Positions 36,204 to 46,078 are shown, numbered from the stretch's first letter. The stretch is 64,000 nt of DNA from Dyella sp. RRB7 (GCF_022761115.1 NZ_JAKWJS010000001.1:1-64000), one strand, 5' to 3'. The notes: generated by a model from the letters alone, not told the origin. Translations and numbers: made by a program.

Positions 36204-37880
36204 ATGACTCCTCTGGTTGTCGGCGTCACCAGCCATCGCAATATTGCCGCCGCCGAGATCGAGCCGATCCGGCAACGCGTGCGGGACTTCTTTGCCCAAC
36301 TGAAACGCGAATTTCCCTCGCTGCCGCTGGTGGCGCTGTCGTCGCTGGCCGAGGGCGGCGATCAGCTGTTTGCCATCGAGGCGCTGGCCGCGGGCGCACA
36401 GCTGGTGGTGCCGTTGCCGCTGCCGAAGGATCTGTACCTCGATGATTTCGCCGAGCCGGCCGTGCGCGGCCGCTTCGAGGCGCTATGCGATCGCGCGCAA
36501 CTCATCCCGCTGCCGCTGCTGAAAGGACAGACGCGTACCACCATCGCATCCCATGGCCTGGCGCGCGACCGCCAATACGCGAAGGCCGGCGTCTTTGTCG
36601 CCAGCCACTGCCATATCCTGATGGCCATTTGGGACGGCAAGGATTCGGGCCGGCTCGGCGGCACGGCGCAGATCGTCAGGTACTACCTCAGCGGCTCCAT
36701 GCCAGGGCTGATCGAACGCCATCGCGAGGCGCGGCATGTGCTCGGCGTGGGCGACGAGCATCTGCTCTATCACATCGTCTGCTCGCGCGAGGGCGCCGAT
36801 GCCAGCGTTGCCGCCGGCCTGTCCGCCTTGCAGACCATGTGGCGCACCGGCGACACCGTTTCGCCCGACCCCGCCATGCCTGCGGAATTCCGGCAGATGT
36901 TCGAGCACATGGCCGAGTTCAATGCCGATTGCGACAAATACAGTGACGACATAGCGGAGGCGGCGCGTGCGCATCATGAGCCTCATACGGCGGAGGACGT
37001 CAATCGCCTGTTCCGTGCGGCCGACTGGTTGGCCATCCATTTCCAGAAACGCGTGCTGCTGGCCCTGCGCTCGACCTACACCCTGGCGGCGCTGATGGGC
37101 ATCGCCTTTACCTTCTATGCGCACCTGTCCGAACAGAACAACCTGATCTACATGTTCCTCGTGCTGTTTGCGACCGGTGGCTTTGTCGCCCTGCTCGCCC
37201 GCCGCCGCCAATGGCATCGCAAATACCTCGACTACCGCGCGCTGGCGGAGGGCTTGCGCATACAGTCGTACTGGCGCCGCGCGGGCATCTCGACCCACAG
37301 CGAGCATGAATTCGCCCATGACAATTTTCTGCAGAAGCAGAACATCGAGCTTGGCTGGATCCGCAACGTCATGCGTACCGTGGGCCTGCATCCGCCGCCG
37401 CGACCCGCGCCCGATGCGCTGCCCCAGGTGATTGCGGAATGGGTGGGCGAATCGGGCAAGAGCGGGCAGCTGCACTACTTCGAGCGCAAGACCATCGAAC
37501 GCACCGGCCTGCACCACATTACCGAAACCATCGGCTCCATCAGCCTATGGGTGGGCATCGCCATCAGCGTGTTCCTGGCCATCTTTGCGCTAAGGCTGGC
37601 GGAAGCCACCAAGACCACGCTGGTCCTGGTCATGGCGGTGCTGTCCATCATTGCCGCCGTCAGGGAGGCCTATGCCTACCGGAAGGCCGACAAGGAACTG
37701 ATTCGGCAGTATCGCTTTATGCAGCGCATCTTCAGCGGCGCGCGCGCCGCGCTCGACCGCACCAATGACCCCAGCGAGCAGCGCGACATCCTGCGCTCAC
37801 TGGGTGATGCCGCGCTCACCGAACATGCGGAATGGACCCTGATGCACCGCGAGCGCCAGGTGGAGCACAGCAAGCTGTAG
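36204..37880 (+). CDS. SLOG-SLATT fusion, candidate nucleotide-sensing membrane effector
   Basis: A 558-residue fusion. The N-terminal SLOG domain has PLVVGVTSHRN (3-13), a SSLAEGGDQLF nucleotide-loop segment (46-56), LPLPKDLYLDDF and ILMAIWDGKDS with LGGTAQIV. Four helices follow in two pairs (about 289-307, 314-334 and 445-464, 470-488); after each pair comes a charged SLATT-like segment with the YRALAEGLR-type motif (344-352). SLATT proteins are predicted pore-forming effectors in conflict systems, and SLOG domains bind or cleave nucleotide ligands, so this may sense a second messenger and permeabilise the membrane. ATG 36204 has GGAGG at five bases; the upstream ATG 36168 is weaker. Role is inferred. 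Confidence 0.8.
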   Translation: MTPLVVGVTSHRNIAAAEIEPIRQRVRDFFAQLKREFPSLPLVALSSLAEGGDQLFAIEALAAGAQLVVPLPLPKDLYLDDFAEPAVRGRFEALCDRAQLIPLPLLKGQTRTTIASHGLARDRQYAKAGVFVASHCHILMAIWDGKDSGRLGGTAQIVRYYLSGSMPGLIERHREARHVLGVGDEHLLYHIVCSREGADASVAAGLSALQTMWRTGDTVSPDPAMPAEFRQMFEHMAEFNADCDKYSDDIAEAARAHHEPHTAEDVNRLFRAADWLAIHFQKRVLLALRSTYTLAALMGIAFTFYAHLSEQNNLIYMFLVLFATGGFVALLARRRQWHRKYLDYRALAEGLRIQSYWRRAGISTHSEHEFAHDNFLQKQNIELGWIRNVMRTVGLHPPPRPAPDALPQVIAEWVGESGKSGQLHYFERKTIERTGLHHITETIGSISLWVGIAISVFLAIFALRLAEATKTTLVLVMAVLSIIAAVREAYAYRKADKELIRQYRFMQRIFSGARAALDRTNDPSEQRDILRSLGDAALTEHAEWTLMHRERQVEHSKL

Positions 37881-38247
37881 CAAACCAGTAACAGCCCTGG
37901 GCAGCGGCCGGGCGGCGCGGGCCGCTTCATTCGATATAGACATCATTTCGGTAAAAGTACCCATTTAGGGGAAGCGTTTTCGCGCAAGTCTGTCTAGCCT
38001 GCACAGTCAGGCCGAGGTCGCATGGCTTACACCGTTCCCGACACCAACGCCGACCATGCCGCATGAAGTGTTCGGCGTGAACAAGGACACCCGCCAATGG
38101 CGCTGCCTTCGTTTTCTTCCTCCGGCGGCCGGGTTGGCTGGAGCGAACGGCGATCTCCATCGAGCACAGGCGCAGCGCGCCCGACCGGCAGGAAGTGAGC
38201 ACAGCAAGACGACATTCCGGATCAAGTCCACATGAGGAGGCACGGCC
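37881..38247. other. Intergenic stretch
   Basis: No gene is supported. Nothing further recognisable except the GAGGAGG ribosome site of the hydrolase gene at its end. Confidence 0.5.
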
Positions 38248-39249
38248 ATGAGCAACATCGTAACGAGTGATGACGTTAGCCAGTCCCGCCGCAAGGTCGT
38301 AGTGGGCACGGCTGCCGCGGCCGCCGCCGCGGTGGCCATGCCGCTTTTATCGGCAGCCAGCCATGCAGGCGCCACTGCTTCAGCAACAGGTTCACACACG
38401 GCCTCCGGAGGCGCGCATATGGGCAGCAGCAAAATCACCACCAAAGACGGCGTGGACATTTTCTACAAGGACTGGGGCACCGGGCAGCCGATCGTGTTCA
38501 GCCATGGCTGGCCGCTGTCGGCCGATGACTGGGATGCCCAGCTGCTGTTCTTCCTCAGCCACGGCTATCGGGTGATCGCGCATGACCGGCGTGGCCACGG
38601 TCGATCGACCCAGACCGCCGATGGCAACGACATGGACCACTACGCCGCCGATCTCGCCGCACTGACCGAAGCCTTGGACCTGCGCAATGCGATCCATGTC
38701 GGCCATTCCACCGGCGGCGGCGAAGTGGCGCGCTACGTGGCCCGCCATGGCATGGAGCGCACGGCCAAGATCGTGCTGATCAGCGCTGTTCCGCCGATCA
38801 TGGTCAAGACCAAGGACAACCCGGACGGCACGCCGCTGGAAGTGTTCGACAACTTCCGCGCGCAGCTCGCCGCCAATCGGGCGCAGTTCTATCTGGACAT
38901 CCCCACCGGCCCGTTCTATGGCTTCAACCGGCCCGGCGCGAAGGTATCCGAAGGCATCATCCGCAACTGGTGGCGTCAGGGCATGATGGGCGGCGCCAAG
39001 CCCCAGTACGACTGCATCAAGGCATTCTCGGAAACCGACTTCACCGAGGATCTGAAAAAGATCACGCAACCGGCACTCGTGCTGCATGGCGACGATGACC
39101 AGGTAGTGCCCTATAAGGACGCTGGCGTGCTGTCGGCCAAGCTGCTGAAGCACTCGACGCTGAAGATCTACCCCGGGTTCCCCCACGGGGCGCTGACCAC
39201 CCACGCCGATGTCATCAACGCGGACATGCTCGCCTTCTTCAAGAGCTAA
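38248..39249 (+). CDS. Tat-exported alpha/beta hydrolase (chloroperoxidase/arylesterase-like)
   Basis: A 333-residue protein. A Tat signal ([19 protein letters not shown]...) is followed by an alpha/beta hydrolase fold: [20 protein letters not shown], nucleophile elbow GHSTGGGE, an acid in [11 protein letters not shown] and the histidine in [10 protein letters not shown]. This is the perhydrolase/non-heme chloroperoxidase type that often acts as an esterase. It would work in the periplasm. ATG 38248 has GAGGAGG at ten bases. A GC-rich hairpin lies just after the stop. Confidence 0.88.
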   Translation: MSNIVTSDDVSQSRRKVVVGTAAAAAAAVAMPLLSAASHAGATASATGSHTASGGAHMGSSKITTKDGVDIFYKDWGTGQPIVFSHGWPLSADDWDAQLLFFLSHGYRVIAHDRRGHGRSTQTADGNDMDHYAADLAALTEALDLRNAIHVGHSTGGGEVARYVARHGMERTAKIVLISAVPPIMVKTKDNPDGTPLEVFDNFRAQLAANRAQFYLDIPTGPFYGFNRPGAKVSEGIIRNWWRQGMMGGAKPQYDCIKAFSETDFTEDLKKITQPALVLHGDDDQVVPYKDAGVLSAKLLKHSTLKIYPGFPHGALTTHADVINADMLAFFKS

Positions 39250-39264
39250 CGATGTGATCATCCT

Positions 39265-39294
39265 GGCCTCTCCGCCCACAGCGGCGGAGGGGCC
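39265..39294. terminator. Hairpin terminator between convergent genes
   Basis: GGCCTCTCCGCC pairs with GGCGGAGGGGCC around a 6-base loop, with one mismatch. It lies between the hydrolase stop and the end of the convergent AI-2E-family gene, so it can serve both. There is no T-run. Confidence 0.5.
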
Positions 39295-39351
39295 ATCGCT
39301 CCCGCGTACCCCGGCCGTGACGGGCAAACACCGGCCCTGTCAAGGGCTCAC

Positions 39352-41271
39352 CTACGGTTTCGCCGCGTCCGTGGGAAACCGTGCGATCGCCTGCTGCGCC
39401 GCCGCCTCGAACGAACCCACCACTTCATTGACGTCGGCCTTGATGGCGACGGGTTCTTCGCGTGGGGCCAGCAGTTCCGGCAGCAATACGGCCACGATGC
39501 ATGCGCCGGGGAAGCGCTTGCGCATGTCATGCGCCAGGTCGTCGCCAGCTTTCTCCCTGGCCGGATCGGCGCTGACGATGTAGAGCATGGAAACGGCGTT
39601 GGGCGTCAGCTCCGGATGCGGCTCGGCCGCGAAGGCGGCGAGGTCCTCGATGGAAAGGTGACGCGCATCGATATGCAGGTCGCGCAGGATGCGGGTGAGG
39701 ATTTCCGTGGCCAGTTCGTCAGCCATCGAGCCTAGCCCGATACAAAGCACCACCGACTCCGGCGCCACCTCAAGCGGCCCCTGCCAACGCCCACTGACAT
39801 CCTCGCGATGTTGGCGCAGGCGACGTCCAATGCTGGCATCGTCGAGCACCGAGGTGCGGCGGTGCCAGCGGGACCATTTGCGTCCCTCGCTGCCCAACGC
39901 CTCGATCACCGCCACGATGGCGCTGCGAACACCCATTTGCTGTTCACGGGTAATGGCGCTGCGCGCCAGGTCGATGCGGGCAAGCTGCATGGCGGGCAGC
40001 AACACCAGATCACAATAAGCCGCAAAGGATTTGCGCTTCAGGAAAGTGCGGGCCTCGGCGATGATCTCTTCGGAATCACCGGAGAGCGCACGCTGATAAA
40101 GCCGCTGGGGCATCGTCAACGCAGGCGCATCGCCGAGCAGGATGCTCAGCAGGTCCAGCGCCTTCACGTGCCGGCCCGCCACCACCAGGCACAGCGTCAG
40201 CGGCGTGGACATGATCAGTCCCACCGGCCCCCATAGCGAGCTCCAGAAGATCGCCGCCACCACCACCGCCAACGGCGACAGGCCGGTGGTGTGACCATAA
40301 AGCAGCGGCTCGACCACCTGCGACACCACCACTTCGACCACCGCATACAAGGCCAGCGTCATCAGCAACAGCGTCCAGCCCGGCACCACCGCCGCCGCGA
40401 ACACCGCCGCCAGCACCGCCACCAGCCACACCCCCACATACGGCACAAACCGCAGCGCCGCCGTCAGCACGCCCCACAGCGGCGCATTGGGAACCCCGAT
40501 GAGGACCAGGCCCAGCCAGATCGCCACGCCAACGCCAACGTTGACCGAGAAGGTGGAAACGAAAAAGCGCGACAGGCGCTCGCCCGCATCGTTGATCGCC
40601 GCGGTGGTGGCGCGCAGGTCCGTGCCACCCGCCAGGCGGATGAAACGGTCACGCAGGGACTCGTGCTCCAGCAACACGAAAATCAGCACCACCAGCACGA
40701 TGCCCGCGGTCTGCAGCGGAATCCACGCGGTGGAAAGGATGCGCGTGACCACCGCCATCGGCGTGGTCGGCGCATGCGCTTCCGTCGTTAGGTTGTTTGT
40801 ATTTGCCGCAGGGGCGACCAGGTATGGCGGCGCACTGCTCGCTGCCAGCGGCGGATAGGTGTCGTGCACCTCGGCCTGGCTGATCACCTTGCCGACCTCG
40901 CCCTGCATCGCCTCCATGCGCCCCAGCGTCATCGCGCGCAGCGTCTGCACCTTGGCATGGATGGTCGCCTCGTACTGCGGCAGGCTGCGGGCCATGTGCA
41001 CCATCTGCGAGCCAATCACCGTGGTCAACCCGCTCACGATGACCACCAGCGCCAGCACGGTGACCATCACCGAACCGGTATGCCCCAGACCGATGCGCCG
41101 GTACAGCCGGATCCATGGCGCCATCAGCAGGCTCAGGAAAAGCGCCAGCGCGACGGGCACCAGCACCTCGCGCCCGAAGTACAGCAACGCCAGCACGGTG
41201 CCGGCCGCCACGATGATGATGGGACGCTGGCTCGGCGAACTGGCGGGCGACGCGTGTATTTCGGAAGACAT
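39352..41271 (-). CDS. AI-2E family (PerM-like) transporter with soluble C-terminal domain
   Basis: A 639-residue inner-membrane protein. The first 360 residues are the UPF0118/PerM core with about eight helices, including the GVLTAALRFVPYVGVWLVAVLAA and LTLALYAVVEVVVSQVVEPLLYGHTTGLSPLAVVV motifs. The remaining 280 residues form a soluble tail with a Rossmann-like VVLCIGLGSMADELATEILTRILRD segment, like a B12- or nucleotide-binding fold; such tails are not part of the normal 350-370-residue proteins. Reported relatives export AI-2 or take part in sodium/proton exchange. The tail suggests cytoplasmic regulation. It converges with the hydrolase. Confidence 0.85.
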   Translation of the reverse strand: MSSEIHASPASSPSQRPIIIVAAGTVLALLYFGREVLVPVALALFLSLLMAPWIRLYRRIGLGHTGSVMVTVLALVVIVSGLTTVIGSQMVHMARSLPQYEATIHAKVQTLRAMTLGRMEAMQGEVGKVISQAEVHDTYPPLAASSAPPYLVAPAANTNNLTTEAHAPTTPMAVVTRILSTAWIPLQTAGIVLVVLIFVLLEHESLRDRFIRLAGGTDLRATTAAINDAGERLSRFFVSTFSVNVGVGVAIWLGLVLIGVPNAPLWGVLTAALRFVPYVGVWLVAVLAAVFAAAVVPGWTLLLMTLALYAVVEVVVSQVVEPLLYGHTTGLSPLAVVVAAIFWSSLWGPVGLIMSTPLTLCLVVAGRHVKALDLLSILLGDAPALTMPQRLYQRALSGDSEEIIAEARTFLKRKSFAAYCDLVLLPAMQLARIDLARSAITREQQMGVRSAIVAVIEALGSEGRKWSRWHRRTSVLDDASIGRRLRQHREDVSGRWQGPLEVAPESVVLCIGLGSMADELATEILTRILRDLHIDARHLSIEDLAAFAAEPHPELTPNAVSMLYIVSADPAREKAGDDLAHDMRKRFPGACIVAVLLPELLAPREEPVAIKADVNEVVGSFEAAAQQAIARFPTDAAKP

Positions 41272-41397
41272 GGATAAACCCCTGGCCCATGGCGGTCAGC
41301 CCGATGAGAGCGGCGCAGCCGCCGGGCTGGGCAGAGCATAGCCTTGCGCGGTCGACATTGTGTGGACGAATGGCCTGCCGCCAGTCGCCAGACGCAT

Positions 41398-41432
41398 CAC
41401 GGCCCGGGCGTGACCTGCACGCCCGGGCCGTG
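41398..41432 (-). terminator. Long hairpin after the M28 peptidase gene
   Basis: CACGGCCCGGGCGTG and CACGCCCGGGCCGTG are perfect 15-bp arms with a five-base loop, 12 bases after the peptidase stop. Without a U-run on the minus strand it may act as a weak terminator or an mRNA-stabilising stem. Confidence 0.55.
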
Positions 41433-41443
41433 GGCGGTGTCGC

Positions 41444-43093
41444 CTAGTTGGTTTTCTGGCTGCCGGGATGGGACACGAAGCGCGGCGGCGTGGCCTCGTC
41501 GGCGAACTGCCAGGCACTCAGATAAGCCAGCCTGAGGATCTTGGCCATCTTCGGATAGTCGATCTTGTCGGCGGTGTCGCTGGGGTGGTGATAATCCGGA
41601 TGGAAGCCGGTGAACCACCAGAACGCCGGCACGTTGTGCAACACGAACGGGAACTGGTCGGAGCGGAAGAACACGTTGAGCGCGTATTCGTGATCGAAGC
41701 GGTCGTCCAGCACCAGGCCCACCTGCTGGTTCGCCGTGGCCACCGTGTGCTGGTAGTCGGGGCTATAGGCCGCACCAATCAGGTTGAGGCGATTGCTGGT
41801 ATCGGCCGGCACCTGGATCAGGCCATCGGTCTGGGCGCTGGGCTGCTCGTCGCGGCCGATCATGTCGAAATTGATCATGGCGCGGGTGGTGTCCAGCGGG
41901 CGCAACGGATGGGCGGCGAGGTAGTACGCACCCAACAGGCCACGTTCCTCGGCGGCGAATACCGCGAACAGGATCGAGCGCTTGGGCTTGGTGGGGTTGG
42001 CCGCGAACGCGCGGGCCAGGGTCACCACGCCGACCGTGCCCGAGGCATTGTCGTCCGCGCCGTGCCAGATCTTGCCGTCGCTTTCGCCATCGTGATCGTG
42101 GTGCGCACTGATGATGACGGTTTCCGGCGCCAGCTTGGGATCACTGCCCTCCACCAGGCCCACCACGTTCCACGTCACCGCTTCGCGGCGCGAGCTGTTG
42201 TGCAGGTGCAGGCTGATGGCCGTATCGGGCAAGGCCAGTGAATGATTCTTGAGGTCCTTGTCGATGGACTGCTGCAGCGCCGCCGGCGTGCTGCCGCTGG
42301 TCGCCAGCAGCTGGCTGGAAACATCGGCCGAGATCACCATGCTGGGGATATGCAGCGGATTGTCGACCAGCGCCTGCGCCGGGATCGGATGGGCCGCGTG
42401 CTCGGTCTGGTGGCCAATGCGGGCGCGAACCTCCTGCGCGGAAGGATGGTTATGCGACGGCTCGGGCGCGATCAACACCGCCACGGCGCCGTGCTCCTGC
42501 GCGTTGAGCACCTTGACGTAGCCGGTGGCATAGCGCGTATTGCCGGTGCCGTTGAAGATCGAACCGGCATCGGTCTCCTGCGGCTCATGATCGAACACCA
42601 GCACCACCTTGCCCTTGACATCCAGGCCGGCGTAATCGTCATAGCCAAGTTCCGGCGCGGTGATGCCATAACCGGCGAACACCACCGGCGCCTCGACATC
42701 ACGATCCTCGGGGAATGCGCCGGATACCTCCGGACTTTTCCACTCGATGCTCTTGCCCGCGCGCTTGAGTGCAAGCCGGGTGGCCTGGGCATCGGGCCGG
42801 TATTCGACCAGCGGCACCGCCTGCAGATAGCTGGGCTTGCCCTGGGCATCGGTAGCCACCGGCTTGAGTCCGGCCTTGGCGAATTCCGAGGCGATCCACT
42901 GCACGGCAACGTCGTCACCGGGCTGCAGCGAAAGGCGGCCATCCAGGGCGTCGGAGGCAAGAAAACCGATGTCGGCACGCAGGTCGGCGTCGCGAATCTG
43001 CGCCAGGCCGGGCTGCTCGGCGGAAGGCGTGGCGGCTAGCGCCGTGGCGGACACGCTCGCGGCAAACGCGATGGCGAGGAAGGTACGATGCAT
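41444..43093 (-). CDS. M28-family metallopeptidase with PA domain, secreted
   Basis: A 549-residue secreted zinc peptidase. A signal peptide (ends ATALAA) precedes an N-terminal region, a PA-like insertion (about 135-290) and the M28 catalytic core with zinc ligands H331 and H334 region, D347/D348 (GADDNASG), E382/E383 (AAEERG), D410 (NFDMIGRDE) and a C-terminal PDYHHPSDT histidine. It would cleave N-terminal residues from peptides in the periplasm or outside. The start ATG 43093 gives the signal peptide; the longer frame to 43162 does not. Followed by a long hairpin. Confidence 0.92.
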   Translation of the reverse strand: MHRTFLAIAFAASVSATALAATPSAEQPGLAQIRDADLRADIGFLASDALDGRLSLQPGDDVAVQWIASEFAKAGLKPVATDAQGKPSYLQAVPLVEYRPDAQATRLALKRAGKSIEWKSPEVSGAFPEDRDVEAPVVFAGYGITAPELGYDDYAGLDVKGKVVLVFDHEPQETDAGSIFNGTGNTRYATGYVKVLNAQEHGAVAVLIAPEPSHNHPSAQEVRARIGHQTEHAAHPIPAQALVDNPLHIPSMVISADVSSQLLATSGSTPAALQQSIDKDLKNHSLALPDTAISLHLHNSSRREAVTWNVVGLVEGSDPKLAPETVIISAHHDHDGESDGKIWHGADDNASGTVGVVTLARAFAANPTKPKRSILFAVFAAEERGLLGAYYLAAHPLRPLDTTRAMINFDMIGRDEQPSAQTDGLIQVPADTSNRLNLIGAAYSPDYQHTVATANQQVGLVLDDRFDHEYALNVFFRSDQFPFVLHNVPAFWWFTGFHPDYHHPSDTADKIDYPKMAKILRLAYLSAWQFADEATPPRFVSHPGSQKTN

Positions 43094-43236
43094 GGCTACT
43101 CCAGGTGGCGCGGAAGCGCGGACGTCTACATGACGAACGCTCCGAGGGTGCCATGCGGGCATCGCCAGGGCAAACCCACATGCCGGCGGACGGGCGCACG
43201 GCGCTCGAAGATGCGCCGTGCTTCCCCATGCCGCGA

Positions 43237-44031
43237 TCAGACCACCGAGCGCACCACGCCGCCATCGACGCGCATGGCGGCACCGGTGGTGGCCGACGCC
43301 TGCTCGGACGCCAGGTACACGGAGAGGTTGGCCACTTCCTCCACGGTCGCCAGGCGCTTGATCAGCGAGGTGGGGCGATGCGTCTGGATGAAGTCGCGCT
43401 CCACCTCGGCCTGCGTCACGCCCTGCTCGGTGGCGATCTTGCCGAAGAACTCGTTGACGCCCTCGGAGCGGGTCGGCCCCGGCAGAATGGCGTTCACCGT
43501 CACGCCGGTGCCGGCCAGCGTTTCGGCCAGGCCACGGGACACCGCCAGTTGCGCGGTCTTGCTCATGCCGTAATGCACCATCTCCGCAGGAATCTGCACG
43601 CCCGACTCGCTCGACACGAACTGGATGCGTCCCCAGCCTCGCTTGGCCATGCCTTGCGCGTAGTGCCGCGACAGGCGCACGCCGCTCAGCACATTGACCT
43701 CGAAGAAGCGCAGCCAGTCGCTGTCCGGAATGTCGAAAAACGCCTTGGGCTCGAAGATGCCCAGGTTGTTGACCAGGATGTCCGCCTCGGGAACCTGTGC
43801 GATAAGTTGCTGCGCACCTTCGAGCGCGCCCAGGTCGGCGGCCACGCCGCTGAGCCTGGCGCCGGCCACCGCTGCCGTCACCGTCGCCATGGCTTCATCG
43901 ACGCGCGCCTGGGTACGGCCGGTGACAACGACATGGGCGCCGGTTGCGGCAAGACCACTGGCGATGGCGAGGCCGATGCCCGCCGTTGAACCGGTAACGA
44001 TGGCCGTGCGGCCGGTCAGGTCGATATGCAT
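43237..44031 (-). CDS. SDR-family oxidoreductase
   Basis: A 264-residue classical short-chain dehydrogenase/reductase. GSTAGIG is the nucleotide-binding turn, NNLGI follows, then SSESG (catalytic Ser) and YGMSK (Tyr and Lys), with PGPTRSEGV near the C-terminus. NAD(P)-dependent oxidoreductase of unknown substrate; the extended C-terminal tail resembles fabG-like and 3-hydroxyacyl or sugar reductases. ATG 44031 has GGAG at seven bases; a second ATG six bases upstream leaves no room. Single gene between the peptidase and the ParB-like gene. Confidence 0.9.
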   Translation of the reverse strand: MHIDLTGRTAIVTGSTAGIGLAIASGLAATGAHVVVTGRTQARVDEAMATVTAAVAGARLSGVAADLGALEGAQQLIAQVPEADILVNNLGIFEPKAFFDIPDSDWLRFFEVNVLSGVRLSRHYAQGMAKRGWGRIQFVSSESGVQIPAEMVHYGMSKTAQLAVSRGLAETLAGTGVTVNAILPGPTRSEGVNEFFGKIATEQGVTQAEVERDFIQTHRPTSLIKRLATVEEVANLSVYLASEQASATTGAAMRVDGGVVRSVV

Positions 44032-44165
44032 GCACATTCTCCAGGTGGCATCCGGGGATGCGTTGAAACACTTCAGCTGACGTGGCGGCAGCGGCTCGCC
44101 GATCCAAGGGTACGTCAGGTGAAAAGAGTCACTTTACCGATGGGCTGCCAGGCGACCGGCCCGAG

Positions 44166-44996
44166 TCAGGCGTCCGCGGTTGCCATGCCCTCCTGCAGCG
44201 CCAGCAGCTGCTGGCGCAGCGCTTCGTTCTCGGCGGTGAGCTCGGCTACGCGACGGCGCAGCCGATCCAGCTCGCTTTCCTCCGCAGGTTCCTGCGCGGC
44301 GGGTTCCTTGGGCGGCTTGCGGCGCGACTCGCGTACGCGCTTGGCCACCTGCTTCAGCTCGTCGCTGCCGGCCATGGCGGCGGCGCGTTGCTCCTCCGCA
44401 GGCAGCGTGGCCACGACGGCAGCGGCATTGATGGAAAGCATGCCGGACTTCACCGCGGCCACCACTTCGGGCGCGGCCTGCTTGTGGATTTTTTCGATCA
44501 GCACCACCTGGTTGTTGCTCAGGCGTGCTTCGCGGGCGATGGCCTGGCGGCTGGGCAGCGACGAAGACGCCGTGGCGGCGGGCGCCGCTGCCTCCACCCT
44601 GGCCTCATCGGCTGCTTGCGCGGCCTCCTCGGCGAGGGCTGGCGTCTGCTGCAGCTCCTGCGCACGGGCACGACGCTCCGCCAGGATCTCGCGCTTGCGC
44701 AAGGCGAGCACGCCACGCTGGAAGTCCGACACGCTGCGCCGCCCCAGGTGTTGCTCGATCATCCACAGATGCACGTCTTCCATGGACTGGAAGCGCGTGT
44801 TCTGCACCGTCTGGAACGGCAGGTCGTGCTTGCGGCAGATGCCGTAGCGGTTGTGGCCATCCACCAGGATATTGCCCCACAGCACCAGCGCATCGCGGCA
44901 GCCCTCGGCGAGCAGGCTGCGTTCCAGCGCCTCGTACTCGTCCGGCGTCAGGGGATCGATATAGGCCTTGAGTTCTTCGTTGACGACAATGTCCAT
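44166..44996 (-). CDS. ParB-like nuclease-domain protein, orphan
   Basis: A 276-residue protein whose N-terminal 95 residues carry a ParB/Srx-like domain: YIDPLTPDEYEALERSLLAEG, WGNILVDGHNRYGICRKHDLPF and MIEQHLGRR. The rest has an Ala/Glu-rich linker, a helix-turn-helix-like region (about 150-200) and a final coiled coil (about 240-270). It is not next to parA or rep genes, so it is not a normal chromosome-partition locus; it may be a regulator or plasmid-derived remnant. Start ATG 44996 begins the domain; no strong ribosome site seen. Confidence 0.75.
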   Translation of the reverse strand: MDIVVNEELKAYIDPLTPDEYEALERSLLAEGCRDALVLWGNILVDGHNRYGICRKHDLPFQTVQNTRFQSMEDVHLWMIEQHLGRRSVSDFQRGVLALRKREILAERRARAQELQQTPALAEEAAQAADEARVEAAAPAATASSSLPSRQAIAREARLSNNQVVLIEKIHKQAAPEVVAAVKSGMLSINAAAVVATLPAEEQRAAAMAGSDELKQVAKRVRESRRKPPKEPAAQEPAEESELDRLRRRVAELTAENEALRQQLLALQEGMATADA

Positions 44997-45124
44997 GTGG
45001 GCGGGGTCACGGAAAGGGGGCGGCATTGTAGAGAAGCCGCGCCACGAGTGCCCCATCCGATGACGATGGGCTTGCGTCGGGCCCGCACCGGTCTGCTAAG
45101 TTGCGGCTTCCTTGCCTTGGACGG

Positions 45125-46078
45125 ATGCCCATGGAAACCAAGCCTCGCCTTATCGCCGCCCTGTTCGGCCTCACCCTGCTTGGCGCCACGGCCCTGTCCG
45201 GCGTGCATGCGCAAGCCTCGGCAAACACGCCCACGCCGAAGGAACTGCTGGGCAAGTCCACCGCGCAGGAATGGCGCACGCCCGACCCGCAGAACCTGCT
45301 GGTGATGCAGCTGCCGCAAGGCCAGGTGCTGATCGAACTGGCGCCGGACTTCACGCCACTGCATGTCGCCAACATCCGCACGCTGGCCCACGAGCATTAT
45401 TTCGACGGCCTGGCGATCGTGCGCGTGCAGGACAACTTCGTGACCCAGTGGGGCGACCCGCAGAGCGACGACAACGGCGACAAGAACAAGCTCAAGCCGC
45501 TGGGCACCGCCAAGGCCACGCTGCCGCCGGAGTACACGCGCCCCTTCGACGCCAGGCTGCCGTTCACGGCGCTCGCCGACGGCGACGTATATGCGCCCGA
45601 GGTGGGCTTCTCCGAAGGCTTCCCGGTGGGACGCGACCAAGCCAGCGGACAGGAGTGGCTGGCGCATTGCTACGGCATGGTCGGCGTGGGCCGCGACATC
45701 GATCCGCAGACCGGCAGCGGCAGCGAGCTCTATGCAGTGATCGGCCAGGCCCCGCGCGGGCTGGACCGCAACCTCGCCGTGGTCGGTCGCGTGCTGCAGG
45801 GCATGGAGTATCTCTCCGGTCTGCCGCGTGGCACCGGGCCTTTGGGTTTCTATGAGAAGCCGGCGCAGCGCGTGACGATCCACTCGGTGCAACTGGCCTC
45901 CGACCTGCCCGCGGCGAAGCGTCCCGCCATCGAAGTGCTGCGCACGGATAGCGCCACGTTTGCGGCACTGGTGGATGCCAAGCGCAACCGTCGCGACGAT
46001 TTCTATCGCCAGCCGGCCGGCAAGATCGACTTGTGCAGCATCAACGTGCCGGTGCGGGAAGCCAAGCCCAAGCCATAG
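45125..46078 (+). CDS. Cyclophilin-type peptidyl-prolyl isomerase, exported
   Basis: A 317-residue cyclophilin with an N-terminal signal (ends SGVHAQA). The core has YFDGLAIVRVQDNFVTQWGDPQ, with the catalytic arginine and glutamine, and a following MVGVGRDIDP segment, with a long insertion (about 120-190) compared with small cyclophilins. It would speed up proline isomerisation in periplasmic folding. ATG 45131 is an alternative start six bases later. A hairpin follows the stop. Confidence 0.88.
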   Translation: MPMETKPRLIAALFGLTLLGATALSGVHAQASANTPTPKELLGKSTAQEWRTPDPQNLLVMQLPQGQVLIELAPDFTPLHVANIRTLAHEHYFDGLAIVRVQDNFVTQWGDPQSDDNGDKNKLKPLGTAKATLPPEYTRPFDARLPFTALADGDVYAPEVGFSEGFPVGRDQASGQEWLAHCYGMVGVGRDIDPQTGSGSELYAVIGQAPRGLDRNLAVVGRVLQGMEYLSGLPRGTGPLGFYEKPAQRVTIHSVQLASDLPAAKRPAIEVLRTDSATFAALVDAKRNRRDDFYRQPAGKIDLCSINVPVREAKPKP

